DNA of 64,000 nucleotides from Candidatus Poribacteria bacterium (GTDB lineage Bacteria > Poribacteria > WGA-4E > PCPOR2b), in contig JAJDUM010000033.1 of NCBI GenBank assembly GCA_022826645.1, positions 1 to 64,000 on the forward strand, given 5' to 3'. The translations under genes and the position numbers were made by a program. Positions 32,168-41,661 of the stretch are shown here, in pieces. The notes below the pieces were generated by a model. That model had not been told where the DNA came from. It did no database searches and saw only the letters and a list, made by a program, of their open reading frames with translations. Position 1 is the first letter of the stretch, and each line of letters starts with the position of its first letter.

Positions 32168-33187
32168 GTGAAGAGATTTAGGTTATTGTTGCTGCTTGTT
32201 TGCACTGGTTTCTTAGCAGCCAACATATGTGCGGAACAGAACGGAACGATAATTCCCCATTTGTCCTTCCACTTTGGTGTCAGCCTGCAGCCGCCGGGCG
32301 ATCGTATGCTACCGAGAGTTGCTCGGCGGGTTGTCTTCAGTTCGGATGATACCAAAATCATCTCCAAAATGGAGGATGGGAGCGTGGTACAGTGGGATTT
32401 AGAAACCCGAAACGAAAAACATATTACTTCGACCAAGGACCTGTTTGCATACTCGCCAGCTCGCAATCTGCTCTTGGTCAGAAAAGAGAGCGATGATGTT
32501 ACGCTTATTGCTCTGGACACCGATCAAGAAACGGTTCTGACCAATGGTGGGTTTGAAAACGGGAGTCTATCCGCAAACGGGAAATTCGTGGCGCTGTCGC
32601 GTGGGGATAAGGAGATAGAAATCTGGGAGGTAGATCAGCAGCGACTGCTAAAACGCCTGACCACGGTTGAACAAGTGAGAAACGGTTTAGCCATTTCACA
32701 CGATGGAGGGCACGTTGCGGCAGCGGAAGGTACGTACCGGGATGGAGAAGGACACCGCACAAAGATCGAGGTGTGGGACATCAAGGGAGATACCCCGGCG
32801 GATCTTATTGATACAGGTATCATCTTGGGTGTGTGGAGCGTGCATTTCTCACCTGACGCTTCGATGCTCGCTGTCGATAGTCAAATAGAAGCGAAGGCTG
32901 GAATTCGTGTTTGGAATAGAAGTACAAAGGAGCCGCTGATTGCTTTAGACAACTTGGGGGCGTATTGGGCGCGTGCCGTCACGTTTGCGTTAGATGGCAA
33001 ATACATTGCGCTGGGTGATGAATCGGGAGTGCTAATACTTTCTGACATCAAGAAAGATGCAGAAGTGTTTGCGCTGAGAGTCGATACTGGAATTGAATCC
33101 CTTGCGTTTTCTCATGACGGAAGATATATGGCAGTTGGGCTTTTCGACTCGACGGTTCAGATCTGGGAACTCAAATCCGATCTCTAA
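32168..33187 (+). CDS. exported WD40-repeat protein
   Basis: A 339-residue protein starting at GTG 32168, with TGGAGGTG 7-13 nt upstream. The N-terminus is a signal peptide (KRF, then LLLLLVCTGFLAANICAEQ, where Cys could also be a lipobox-like site). The body has about six WD40-like blades ending in motifs such as VQWDLETR, IEIWEVDQQ, IEVWDIKG, IRVWNRST and VQIWELKSD. It is therefore a periplasmic or surface beta-propeller, probably a binding scaffold. No catalytic domain is present. The frame is open upstream, but those residues do not look like a protein. Confidence 0.85.
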   Translation: MKRFRLLLLLVCTGFLAANICAEQNGTIIPHLSFHFGVSLQPPGDRMLPRVARRVVFSSDDTKIISKMEDGSVVQWDLETRNEKHITSTKDLFAYSPARNLLLVRKESDDVTLIALDTDQETVLTNGGFENGSLSANGKFVALSRGDKEIEIWEVDQQRLLKRLTTVEQVRNGLAISHDGGHVAAAEGTYRDGEGHRTKIEVWDIKGDTPADLIDTGIILGVWSVHFSPDASMLAVDSQIEAKAGIRVWNRSTKEPLIALDNLGAYWARAVTFALDGKYIALGDESGVLILSDIKKDAEVFALRVDTGIESLAFSHDGRYMAVGLFDSTVQIWELKSDL

Positions 33188-33226
33188 CGTTTTCTCAGAC
33201 TTTTCATAAATGGGGGCAAATCTGTT

Positions 33227-33736
33227 ATGGATCCGAAAGGTGACACATCATATACTGATCAGAAAGGTCGCACCCGCTGGCGACGCAATGACGAAATCGC
33301 GGACAAACTCAAGCAACTCCACGATATCCTAATCATTGGCGGCTACGAAGCATCTCATGCTACACGGTATTCGAGGTTAGCCTATACTATTTCGCGCCAC
33401 CCGGAATCCGTAGAAGCGCTGCACGATGAGGGGCGTTTGTCGGCAATCTCCGGCGTCGGTGAAACCATTGCTGAGATTATCGGCGAGTTTATCTAGACCG
33501 GTACATGCAACAAGTTGGAGGAGTTCGCTGAACACACACCAAAAACTGTGCTGGAGTTGACAGCGCTTCCTGGCGTCGGCATCAAGACCGCAAAGGCGTT
33601 GTACGATGAACTTGGCATTGATAGCCGCGCTTCTCTTGGTGAAGCACTCGATGAAGGTAAGCTTGAAGGGTTTAGACTCATGACAAAAGGGACGCAGGAG
33701 AAGGTTCGGCAGCTCATCAACGAGGATCTCAAATGA
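33227..33736 (+). pseudogene. DNA polymerase X-type helix-hairpin-helix domain protein interrupted by an amber codon
   Basis: The frame encodes 169 codons with one internal TAG at 33494-33496. Both parts match the N-terminal helix-hairpin-helix region of family X DNA polymerases: IADKLKQLHDILIIGGYEAS, AISGVGETIAEIIGEF, then TGTCNKLEEF, LPGVGIKTAKALYDELGI. The TAG falls in EFI-TAG-TGT, where relatives usually have Glu (GAG), so one G-to-T change explains it. No polymerase palm domain follows, so even the intact protein would be a short DNA-binding module. A sequencing error, a recent nonsense mutation or readthrough are all possible. Nothing suggests pyrrolysine. Confidence 0.7.
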
Positions 33737-33830
33737 CAGCATCGCGCATTTATCCACAAGTTGATGTGTTGTGAACACAGAGTATGGACAACGGACTCCA
33801 ACGCAAACAGCGATAGAGGAGGCAGCAAAT

Positions 33831-34658
33831 ATGCAGGAACAGGATCAGGCGTCTCAGTCTACACCAGAATCTTCCCGCCGACTCGACGACAAAGTGGCAG
33901 CGATTACCGGTGCGGGCCAGGGGATCGGTAGAGAAACCACCCTACGGTTGGCGCGGGAGGGAGCGTCGGTCTTCGCCAGCGATATCCGAGAAGATCTGCT
34001 GGAGAAATTGGAAAGTGAAGTCAAAGCGACCGGTGCCACCATCGCTACAGGAATCTTCGATGCAGCCAAAGCAGCGGATGCTCCACCTTTTGTTCAGGCG
34101 GTCATGGATCACTACGAGCGCATTGATATTATGGTCAACAATGCTGGGGGCATACGGACACAGCCATTTCCAGATGTCACAGAAGATATATGGGACTGGA
34201 CGCTCAATCTGAATCTTAAAGGTCCATATTTTTATATGCAGGAAGCGGCAAAACTGATGATGAGGCAAAAAAGTGGCACGATTATCAACATCGCCTCGGT
34301 GGCTGGAATTGCTGGAGGGATGACCTACTCGCCGCCTTATGCAGGGAGCAAGGCAGCAATCATTAATCTCACCAAGGTGGCTGCTGCTAACCTCGCGGAG
34401 CACGGAGTTACCGTCAACGCCGTTGCTCCTGGCATTGTCGAGACCGCTTTTAACTGGACGCTCGATGACCTGATAGGGGTTCAGCAGATGGGACTATCCC
34501 CCGGCGAGTTTATGGAGCGTCGTCGTGACTCTATTCCATTAGGTCGGCTTCAGCAGCCGCAAGACATTGCCAACGTTGTGGCTTTTCTGGCGGGTCCAGA
34601 TGCGTCCGAGATGACAGGTGAGACAATCGTTGTCTCCGGTGGATTGGTAACGCGGTGA
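33831..34658 (+). CDS. short-chain dehydrogenase/reductase (SDR) family oxidoreductase
   Basis: A 275-residue classical SDR. The cofactor motif TGAGQGIGRE (TGxxxGxG) is near residue 28, NNAGG follows, then the catalytic Ser in INIASVAGIAGG and YxxxK in YAGSKAAIINL. The C-terminal GETIVVSGGLVTR is typical. ATG 33831 is chosen because GAGGAGGCAG lies directly upstream; the longer frame from 33771 has no such site. The CocE-type hydrolase starts 18 nt downstream, so the two are probably one operon. Substrate unknown. Confidence 0.9.
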   Translation: MQEQDQASQSTPESSRRLDDKVAAITGAGQGIGRETTLRLAREGASVFASDIREDLLEKLESEVKATGATIATGIFDAAKAADAPPFVQAVMDHYERIDIMVNNAGGIRTQPFPDVTEDIWDWTLNLNLKGPYFYMQEAAKLMMRQKSGTIINIASVAGIAGGMTYSPPYAGSKAAIINLTKVAAANLAEHGVTVNAVAPGIVETAFNWTLDDLIGVQQMGLSPGEFMERRRDSIPLGRLQQPQDIANVVAFLAGPDASEMTGETIVVSGGLVTR

Positions 34659-34676
34659 TCGTCTAAAGGAGAAACC

Positions 34677-36434
34677 ATGATCAAAGAATCAGTATTATCA
34701 AAACCTCAGTATGAAACGATCCATGAAAAGAACCAAGAAGCTACCATGCGGGACGGGACGGTGCTTCGTGCTAATGTTACCCGCCCTAATGTAGAGGGCA
34801 AGTTCCCGGTCCTGATAGAACGTACGCCGTATAACAAGGAAGCGGGATCCGAGAATGGGGTGGGATCCCCTCAATTCTTTGCGCAGAGAGGGTACGCTGT
34901 CATTATCCAAGACGTGCGCGGCAGATTCGCTTCTGACGGCGACTTTTATCCGTTTCGGGACGATGGCGCAGGGGTAAACCGCGATGGCTATGATACCGTC
35001 GAGTGGGCGGCGGCGCAACCGTGGTCTGACGGCAATGTAGGGACGATCGGCGGTTCCTATTCCGGTGCGACTCAGTACAGAAACGCGCTCAGTCGTCCAC
35101 CCCATCTGCGAGCGATGTTTGTCCGTGAATCTTCCGCGGACTACTATCAGGAATGGGTGTACCGAAGCGGTGCATTTGAGCTTGCATTCAACATGGCTTG
35201 GGCGCATGGCGTGACGTTGAACAATCTCGCGCACCTCGCGGAAGGGGAGGAGCTTGATCGGCAGACAGGTATACTCGAAAAGGTTCAGGAAGAGATGGAA
35301 GACTGGTATGCGCGACTTCCGGTGCATCCATGTCCATTCTTTGAGGGCTTGAGCGATTGGTTCAATGAGTGGCTTCAACACCCAACAGATGATGGATATT
35401 GGGACACCTTCAACATGGATAAGTTTCACGATCAGGTCGAAACGCCCATGTACCACTTAGGGGGCTGGTTTGACATCTTCATGACGGGAACCTTTAAGCA
35501 CTATATGGGGATCAAGCAGCGCGGTCGTACGGAAAAGGCGCGTCAAAGCCAAAAACTGATTGTCGGACCATGGGTGCACGGTCCTGGAGCTATCAACACC
35601 CAATCTGCCGGAGAGTTTGATTTCGGATCTGATGCGGCTAAGGACTTCAACGAATTGCGTCTCCCTTGGTTTGATTACTGGCTCAAGGGGATTGACACAG
35701 GGATTATGGAAACGCCACCGGTGCGCGTCTTCGTGATGGGGCGTAATGAATGGCGTGATGAATCCGATTGGCCCCTGCCCGACACGCAATACACGAACTA
35801 TTATCTGCACAGCGGACAGAGCGGCTCTATCAAATCTTTGAACGATGGGACACTATCGCCGCAGCCGCCTGAGGGGAGTGAGAATCCGGACAGTTTTGTG
35901 TATGATCCGTTCCAGCCTGTTCCTACGCGTGGCGGCAACACATTAAATGTGCCCGGCGGTGTCTATGACCAGCACGAGGTTGAGGAACGGTGTCTCACCT
36001 TCACCAGCGAGCCGCTGACGGAAGAACTTGATGTCACAGGCCCTGTGAAGGCGGTAATATATGGGCTGTCCTCTGCGCCGGATACCGATTGGGTTGTGCG
36101 GCTCACTGATGTGCACCCAGACGGTTACTCGCGACTGTTATGTGACGGCATCCTTCGGGCACGATACAGGGATTCTTTCCAGCAGCCTGAGTTGTTGGAG
36201 ATCGGCAAGGTCTACAGATATGAGATCGATCTGTGGGCAACAAGCAACGTTTTCCTACCGGGACATCGGGTCCGCGTATCGGTCACGAGTAGTTGTTTCC
36301 CGCGTTTTGACCGCAATCTCAATACGGGCGGGGCCATTCACAACGAGGCTGCCGGCCAGGTTGCTATTAACACAGTTATGCACGATGAAATGAGGCCATC
36401 TCATATTGTGTTGCCTGTTATTAGGCGGACATAA
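34677..36434 (+). CDS. CocE/NonD family hydrolase (X-Pro dipeptidyl-peptidase S15 type)
   Basis: A 585-residue serine hydrolase. The N-terminal part has MRDGTVLRANVTRP and QDVRGRFASDG (family signature). The nucleophile elbow is TIGGSYSGATQY (Ser near residue 127), and the C-terminal beta-sandwich domain begins around residue 430 with LTFTSEPLTEELDVTGPVKA. Members hydrolyse esters such as cocaine, glutaryl-7-ACA or acyl amino esters, or cleave X-Pro dipeptides. No signal peptide. AAAGGAG precedes the ATG. It is expressed behind the SDR gene. Confidence 0.9.
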   Translation: MIKESVLSKPQYETIHEKNQEATMRDGTVLRANVTRPNVEGKFPVLIERTPYNKEAGSENGVGSPQFFAQRGYAVIIQDVRGRFASDGDFYPFRDDGAGVNRDGYDTVEWAAAQPWSDGNVGTIGGSYSGATQYRNALSRPPHLRAMFVRESSADYYQEWVYRSGAFELAFNMAWAHGVTLNNLAHLAEGEELDRQTGILEKVQEEMEDWYARLPVHPCPFFEGLSDWFNEWLQHPTDDGYWDTFNMDKFHDQVETPMYHLGGWFDIFMTGTFKHYMGIKQRGRTEKARQSQKLIVGPWVHGPGAINTQSAGEFDFGSDAAKDFNELRLPWFDYWLKGIDTGIMETPPVRVFVMGRNEWRDESDWPLPDTQYTNYYLHSGQSGSIKSLNDGTLSPQPPEGSENPDSFVYDPFQPVPTRGGNTLNVPGGVYDQHEVEERCLTFTSEPLTEELDVTGPVKAVIYGLSSAPDTDWVVRLTDVHPDGYSRLLCDGILRARYRDSFQQPELLEIGKVYRYEIDLWATSNVFLPGHRVRVSVTSSCFPRFDRNLNTGGAIHNEAAGQVAINTVMHDEMRPSHIVLPVIRRT

Positions 36435-36506
36435 AGGTGCCCTTGCTATTGGTGTGGCGGGAGGAGAATCGTCTTTCGGGGGGTGAGGCGTGTAACGGCA
36501 AGTAGA

Positions 36507-37667
36507 TTAATCGTCCGATTGCTCACGGAGCTGTTGAGGGTGTGTCAACTCGGCTGTCAATGCCTCAATGGACTGACTGAGTACTAAGTCTTCCTTGAGC
36601 AGCGCTTCGATCCGTTGGCAGCTTCGCACAACTGTTGCCCGACTCTGTCCAAATCCTTGATTGATCTCTTTCAATGAGAGCGGGGTCAGTTGACGTGCAA
36701 GGTACATTCCGACTTGTCGAGGGAGTACAAATCGCCGGCCGCGCTTTCGGGAACATAGCTCTGACAAGGTGAGATGGAAATACCGGGCAACGGTTTCCTG
36801 AATATGTTCGAGCGTGATTGTGTCAGATGGGGGTCGATCTGGGGTTTTACTCTCTAACACATGATGAACAGCTTGGAGGGTCAAAGGTGATCCCAAACGC
36901 ACCTCTGCCATCAGTCGGTTAAGTGCGCCCTCAAGTTGACGAATGTGCTGTGTTAGATGCTTTGCCAAGTAACGGAGCACCTTCAACGGTACGGGTCCAG
37001 AATCACGTTCTTTTAATTTCTGCTTCAGAATCGACACCCGCAAATCAAACTCTGGTGCAGAAATTTCAACGGCGCGTCTTTGCGTGAGACTCTCGGTCGA
37101 TCTCCAAAACTCCTGCAGAAATTGCGGCAAGCGATCGCAGGTGCAGACGAGCCGTTGCCCCCGTTCACTTAAGCAGTTGAGTAGATGGAAAAACTCTTCC
37201 TGAATCTTTTGTTCTGGCGATAAAAATTGAATATCGTCAATTAGCAAAAGATCTACGTGCTTATACTGTCGCCGCAGTGCGGCGGCTTTCTGAGGGGTGG
37301 CAATGGATCGAAGCCATTCACGCATAAACCCCTCTGCTGACGAGCAGTACACCGTGCGATTCAGCTGCCCCTGGCGGAATTGGTTCCCGATTGCATGTAG
37401 CAGGTGGGTTTTACCGAGTCCAACCCCTCCGTGTATAATCAATATGCCTTCCATTTTTCCAAACCCATTTGTCAAGCTGTTTGCTGCGTCAAACGCTTCT
37501 TGATTGCTTTGCCCAACGACGAATCGATCGAAAGTTAATGCTGGATTCAGTCCTGAGTTGGCAGGTAGACGCGGTGTTGAAGTTGGTATACCGGTTGGTA
37601 GTTCGGATGGCTGTGATGCTGGAGGCTGGGGAGAGCGATCATCGCTGCCGCCGTTCGAGTGATTCAT
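36507..37667 (-). CDS. DnaA-like AAA+ protein lacking domain I, with altered box-recognition motif
   Basis: A 386-residue protein with DnaA domains III and IV. Walker A is GGVGLGKTH (residues 80-88) within IIHGGVGLGKTHLLHAIGN, Walker B is LLLIDDIQFL (140-149), and the domain IV region begins near residue 285. Full-length DnaA is about 440-470 residues; here domain I is replaced by about 40 residues rich in Pro and Ser. The usual RDHTTV motif that reads DnaA boxes is QSRATV (341-346). It could be the organism's divergent DnaA, a second paralogue, or a regulator. One box-like GTATCCACA lies 50 nt upstream of the start, but no cluster of boxes is seen. Weak ribosome-binding site (AATAGGA). Confidence 0.8.
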   Translation of the reverse strand: MNHSNGGSDDRSPQPPASQPSELPTGIPTSTPRLPANSGLNPALTFDRFVVGQSNQEAFDAANSLTNGFGKMEGILIIHGGVGLGKTHLLHAIGNQFRQGQLNRTVYCSSAEGFMREWLRSIATPQKAAALRRQYKHVDLLLIDDIQFLSPEQKIQEEFFHLLNCLSERGQRLVCTCDRLPQFLQEFWRSTESLTQRRAVEISAPEFDLRVSILKQKLKERDSGPVPLKVLRYLAKHLTQHIRQLEGALNRLMAEVRLGSPLTLQAVHHVLESKTPDRPPSDTITLEHIQETVARYFHLTLSELCSRKRGRRFVLPRQVGMYLARQLTPLSLKEINQGFGQSRATVVRSCQRIEALLKEDLVLSQSIEALTAELTHPQQLREQSDD

Positions 37668-37911
37668 TCCTATTGTCCTGTGATTGAGGATCGAATATTT
37701 TTGCTAACACTAAATCTGTATCCACATGTTAAAAAGATGTGTGGGTAGGGGCGAGTGAAATTACGCTTTCTGTGTAACGATATAACACGATGACCGAGAA
37801 GTTAAATGGGGTATTGCCGTCCTCTGCCTCAATAAGATTGAGAGGACAATTTGGGTAGGGTTATAGTCTATCAAAAAATCAAAATGAGTTCAACCCTTTT
37901 TTCCGATTTTT

Positions 37912-38808
37912 TTAGATATATCCCATATCCTTCAACTTTCGCTCATCGCGTCGCCAATCTGCTTTAACGGACACACGCAAATCTAGAAATACGGTTGTGT
38001 CCAAGAACCCCTCAATCTCCGCACGGGCAAGCTGACCGATCCTTTTAATTGTCTTACCACCTTTTCCCACAAGGATCCCTTTCTGCGATTGTCGTTCAAC
38101 ATAAAGCATCGCACTGATGTAGATCTTTCCGTTTGGACGTTCTTTGAATTCTTCGACCACGACGCTGGACGCGTAGGGAATCTCTTGGCTGGTTCTGAGG
38201 AAAATTTTCTCTCGAATCGTTTCCGAGATAAAGAACCGTTCTGGTAGGTTACTGAGTTGATCGGGTGGGAAATAGGCAGGACCTTCGGGGAGGTGCTTGA
38301 TGACGGATTCTTGGAGGTGGGACACTCCATCGCCCGTTGTTGCTGAGATCGGGATGAGCTCGAGGAAAGGGAATTTTTCCTGATAGCTGGCGATAATTGG
38401 CAGAAGTGCTGGGTTAGGTATGAGGTCGATTTTGTTAATTACAAGTATGACCGGTTGTGCAGCCTTTTTAAGTTCGTCGAGAATTTTTTCTTCGATGCCG
38501 GAGTTTAGGCTGCTCGCATCGATCATGTAGAGTACAAGATCTGCGTCTGTGATTGCACTATATGCGGCTTTGACCATCTGGGCGTGTAGGCGATATTTAG
38601 GGGTAAGGACTCCGGGCGTGTCTAAGAAGATGATTTGGTAAGAATCGGTTGTGAGGATTCCTGTGATCTGGTTCCGTGTCGTCTGCGGCTTGGGTGTGAC
38701 GATTGCGAGTTTCTCGCCCATCAGCACGTTCAACAGCGTTGATTTTCCGACATTCGGCTCGCCGATGATGCTAACGTATCCGGATTGGAATGAGTTTTCT
38801 TCTTGCAT
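37912..38808 (-). CDS. era: GTPase Era
   Basis: A 298-residue GTPase needed for 16S rRNA processing and 30S assembly. G1 is GEPNVGKST, G3 is DTPG, G4 is NKID (INKIDLIP) and G5 is ISATTGDG. The C-terminal KH domain has ILVGKGGKTIKRIGQLAR, the family RNA-binding loop. Length and order are normal. It is encoded between the DnaA-like gene and a small coiled-coil gene on the same strand, with a terminator just upstream that separates it from the latter. Confidence 0.97.
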   Translation of the reverse strand: MQEENSFQSGYVSIIGEPNVGKSTLLNVLMGEKLAIVTPKPQTTRNQITGILTTDSYQIIFLDTPGVLTPKYRLHAQMVKAAYSAITDADLVLYMIDASSLNSGIEEKILDELKKAAQPVILVINKIDLIPNPALLPIIASYQEKFPFLELIPISATTGDGVSHLQESVIKHLPEGPAYFPPDQLSNLPERFFISETIREKIFLRTSQEIPYASSVVVEEFKERPNGKIYISAMLYVERQSQKGILVGKGGKTIKRIGQLARAEIEGFLDTTVFLDLRVSVKADWRRDERKLKDMGYI

Positions 38809-38837
38809 TTAAGGATTCCGCAGCCAATTTGAGGGGA

Positions 38838-38864
38838 TAAAAAAAGCAATGTTTTTGACATCGC
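38838..38864 (-). terminator. rho-independent terminator
   Basis: On the minus strand GCGATGT pairs with ACATTGC (one G-U pair) around CAAAA, followed by TTTTTTTAT. It sits 86 nt after the stop of the small coiled-coil gene and 30 nt before era. Confidence 0.75.
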
Positions 38865-38949
38865 CTTTTGGCTGATTCAGATGAATTTCACTTTGCGAGA
38901 AATAGGAGCGGACGTTTCTTTCCTATATTTAGGGAGGGTTCTTATCCCT

Positions 38950-39267
38950 TTATGGTTCGTGGTGGGATAGGTGGTCGATGTGGTTCTGGTTTAACTGGCG
39001 CATTTCACTTCTAACGTCACGGATTTCCGCTTGCATATCCGTAAGTCGTTGATTCACTTCAGTAAACCGATGATTCACTTCCTCGAATCGCTTGTCGATC
39101 CGATCTTCTAGCCGTTCCATCGCATGAACGAATGTCTCGCCCTGCTTTTGCAGCTGTTCCGTGTTCGCTTTCAGTCGCGTTAACACGGCGATGGCTTGTC
39201 CTATTATCGTTGCCAATGCTAGTGCTGCCACAATCAGATGTGACGGAGACCATGCTGAGAAGTCCAT
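38950..39267 (-). CDS. small membrane-anchored coiled-coil protein, 105 aa
   Basis: An N-terminal transmembrane helix (HLIVAALALATIIGQAIAVL) is followed by a coiled coil with clear heptads (FVHAMERLEDRIDKRFEEVN, then repeated HRFTEVNQRLTDMQAE). GGAGG lies upstream of the ATG. The protein resembles many short phage- or envelope-type coiled-coil proteins and no function can be assigned. It is the next gene after pafA on the same strand, 96 nt away. A role with the proteasome is possible only by position. Confidence 0.75.
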   Translation of the reverse strand: MDFSAWSPSHLIVAALALATIIGQAIAVLTRLKANTEQLQKQGETFVHAMERLEDRIDKRFEEVNHRFTEVNQRLTDMQAEIRDVRSEMRQLNQNHIDHLSHHEP

Positions 39268-39363
39268 TTATATATCCTCCCTTCTGGAAGAATATCCGGT
39301 AATAGTTGTTATAGGATATTTAATACAAATCCGCCTATCCACCTACGTTTTTTAATTCCTGTT

Positions 39364-40824
39364 TCACTCTCGTCTTAACCGAATGCGCGTCTGCCGTGAA
39401 GCTGGACGTGGCTGTTGACTGAGCCGCTTCAATAGGTCTTCAACCTCCGCATCGTAGGTCTCAAAGGGATCTTTCATCTCAAAGGGCTCTTCGTGCGAAA
39501 AATAGATCTGATTCCAATCGATGATACAGGGTAAGCGATTTTGAGATAGATAACGCATTACATAGGAACGGGCTTTTGCCCTTGTATTTTCAGGGGCATT
39601 TCGGATCGCTGCCTCAATCTGTTCATCCGTCGTCACTCGTCTCACATGTCCTTCGCGCTCAAGTTCGTAGTACAATCCCTTTTCTTGGTTCAGGTGGTGG
39701 TATTCAAGGTCGAGGCTCTCAATCCACGGGTCGTCCCACTCCAACCCCTCCTCCGCCATAAAAGCCTCAAGCAGCCATTTCTTGGTTACCCAATCAACGC
39801 GATCGAGTAGACGTTCCGGATCTGCTTCCAAGTCGTCCAGAACCGCTTCCCATTCGGTCAATACCCAGTCCGTATCTTCATCCCTGCCTGCTAAGACTTT
39901 TTGGGCAAGATCGAGGTATTCACGCTGTAGATCTATCGCTGAGATGGTGCTGCCAGAAGCTAGTTCGACAGTCCACTGGAAGGTCTGATCGCGCGAGATA
40001 TCTTTAATAGCGTGTACCGGGTTGACTAAGCTCATATCGCGGGGACGATGCCCGTCCTCAAGAAGATCAAGTATCAGGGAGGTCGTTCCAACTTTCAAAG
40101 CCGCTGCAAATTCGGACATGTTGGAATCGCCGACAAGTAGATGGAGGCGTCGATACTTGGTATAGTCGCCGAGCGGTTCATCCCGCGTATTGATGATCGC
40201 TCGGCTGAACTGTATCCACTCGTAGATTTCTGTGACAATGTGATCCGCGCGTTGAGAGATTTGGTAGCCTACGAAATCGTCACGTCGATGATGGGAATCC
40301 CCGAATTCAAGGATCTCTTCGTGTCCGCCAACACGACCTGCCCCAGCAAAAATCTGTCGTGTGACAAAGAACGGCAGCAGCGTAGGAATGACGACTTTGT
40401 AGAAGGGAACATCCCGCCGGAGTTGATAATTTTCATGGCAACCGAAAGTCGCCCCTGTAAAGTGATCGATGTTGTTTTTGAAGAAGGAGATATCGTCTTT
40501 CAACCCGACATCGTCGAGGATTGAGATGATTAGCTGCTCGATGGCTCTGTCGTAAGCGATTAGATCGAAGAGGTTGATACACTCCGGTGTGGCATACTCA
40601 AGATGGCCCATGTCGATGTAAAGCCGCCCACCGTTGAACAGAAAGCCGCCGTTGCCGGGCGGTTCCCCCCAATCTCGGTAGTGCATATCGGACATGCCAA
40701 GTTTCAGTTCGTGAAAGATATAGTCCCGCACGAGCGCGGCTGTCCCCTCCGAAGAGCCCAGAGAGCCATCCGAGTCTGCCATGCATCCAAATTCGGTTTC
40801 GATACCAAAAATACGTCTGCTCAC
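39364..40824 (-). CDS. pafA: Pup/UBact ligase
   Basis: PafA joins the C-terminal Glu side chain of the protein modifier to substrate lysines using ATP. The 486-residue protein has the glutamine-synthetase-like start RRIFGIETEFG (catalytic Glu/metal site), GGRLYIDMGHLEYATPEC, and NTRDEPLGDYTKYRRLH, and has no Dop-type long insertion. Compared with the second family member here, its N-terminus goes straight to the NGGRLYIDMG strand, as in PafA. The start is GTG 40824 with CCTGAGGC upstream. It is the last gene of the proteasome operon, 42 nt behind prcA, the same end position it has in actinobacteria. Confidence 0.92.
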   Translation of the reverse strand: MSRRIFGIETEFGCMADSDGSLGSSEGTAALVRDYIFHELKLGMSDMHYRDWGEPPGNGGFLFNGGRLYIDMGHLEYATPECINLFDLIAYDRAIEQLIISILDDVGLKDDISFFKNNIDHFTGATFGCHENYQLRRDVPFYKVVIPTLLPFFVTRQIFAGAGRVGGHEEILEFGDSHHRRDDFVGYQISQRADHIVTEIYEWIQFSRAIINTRDEPLGDYTKYRRLHLLVGDSNMSEFAAALKVGTTSLILDLLEDGHRPRDMSLVNPVHAIKDISRDQTFQWTVELASGSTISAIDLQREYLDLAQKVLAGRDEDTDWVLTEWEAVLDDLEADPERLLDRVDWVTKKWLLEAFMAEEGLEWDDPWIESLDLEYHHLNQEKGLYYELEREGHVRRVTTDEQIEAAIRNAPENTRAKARSYVMRYLSQNRLPCIIDWNQIYFSHEEPFEMKDPFETYDAEVEDLLKRLSQQPRPASRQTRIRLRRE

Positions 40825-40866
40825 GATTTTGCCTCAGGGACAAACGCGAGTTTGTCCGTACTCATA

Positions 40867-41661
40867 TCAGAGCCAGTCTGCAATGGCTGCATCAATTTCG
40901 CCCGAAGTTAAAAGGCGAAACTTGCTATTGGTCCGGCGCGAAGTCTCCAATACTGCCCCTTCAATCTCTCCCGCCTGCAATTCGTCTCTAAGGACTTCGT
41001 GTAGCCGTTCTTTGTCCGTGGTCAATTCCGAATCCTCGTTTGCGTCCTCATCTGAATCAGCCTCCGTTTGTTGCAGTCCCAACCCCCAACCGACGACCCA
41101 AGTTTCAAGTGCAAGCTGTAAGGAATCGGTAAGCGAAGACTCAGACGTGTCAGCGGCAGACAGGTAATGCTGCATCGCTGTTTCGGCTTCGTGGGTGCCG
41201 CCGATAACTTCCCTATCTGGATTCGATTGTAGGGTGCCATCGTAGTTCAGGGCGACAAATCCATCACCCTCACCGCGCACACCGAGTTCCGCCATTAGCA
41301 TTTTAATGATGTAGGCGGAGCCAAAGATGGCTTCAAAGGATTGCTTGATAGTGGGTCCCAGTACGAAATTTGTCAGGCGATGGAGGGTGACGTCATCAAC
41401 GGAACTCTGAAAACCTTGCACGGATGCGGTGTCAGTTGCCATCATGCGCAGCCGTTCAATATCGGCGCTATGCCCTATAGCTGAGAGTGCGATTCGGTCA
41501 TGCACCTCAAAGATTTTACGTTGTCCTCGTCCAATGGTCACAAGCAAAAGACCATCTTCATATCTTAGGCCGACAACGGGGCTGCCACCGCGAAGTTGGT
41601 CTTCGATATAGTCGCGTCGGTTGTTAACGGCTTCAAGCCACCGATATGGTTCATCTAGCAT
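40867..41661 (-). CDS. prcA: 20S proteasome alpha subunit
   Basis: A 264-residue proteasome alpha-type subunit. GGSPVVGLRYEDGLLLVTI and IFEVHDRIALSAIGHSADIE match the alpha-ring core, which forms the gate and docks the ATPase. The N-terminal extension is short (YRWLEAVNNRRDYIEDQ). An acidic stretch (EADSDEDANEDSE) lies near residue 205. Its ATG lies inside the last codons of prcB (11-nt overlap), so the two subunits should be translationally coupled. No catalytic Thr, as expected for alpha. Confidence 0.9.
   Translation of the reverse strand: MLDEPYRWLEAVNNRRDYIEDQLRGGSPVVGLRYEDGLLLVTIGRGQRKIFEVHDRIALSAIGHSADIERLRMMATDTASVQGFQSSVDDVTLHRLTNFVLGPTIKQSFEAIFGSAYIIKMLMAELGVRGEGDGFVALNYDGTLQSNPDREVIGGTHEAETAMQHYLSAADTSESSLTDSLQLALETWVVGWGLGLQQTEADSDEDANEDSELTTDKERLHEVLRDELQAGEIEGAVLETSRRTNSKFRLLTSGEIDAAIADWL

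Noticed and set aside
33750-33758. Perfect DnaA box TTATCCACA near the SDR gene
   Set aside because: A single box with no cluster, AT-rich unwinding region or origin genes nearby; expected by chance in a window of this size.
37668-37911. Possible replication origin upstream of the DnaA-like gene
   Set aside because: Only one imperfect box (GTATCCACA at 37718) and no box cluster were seen; the protein's altered motif makes box prediction unsafe. GC skew could not be computed here.
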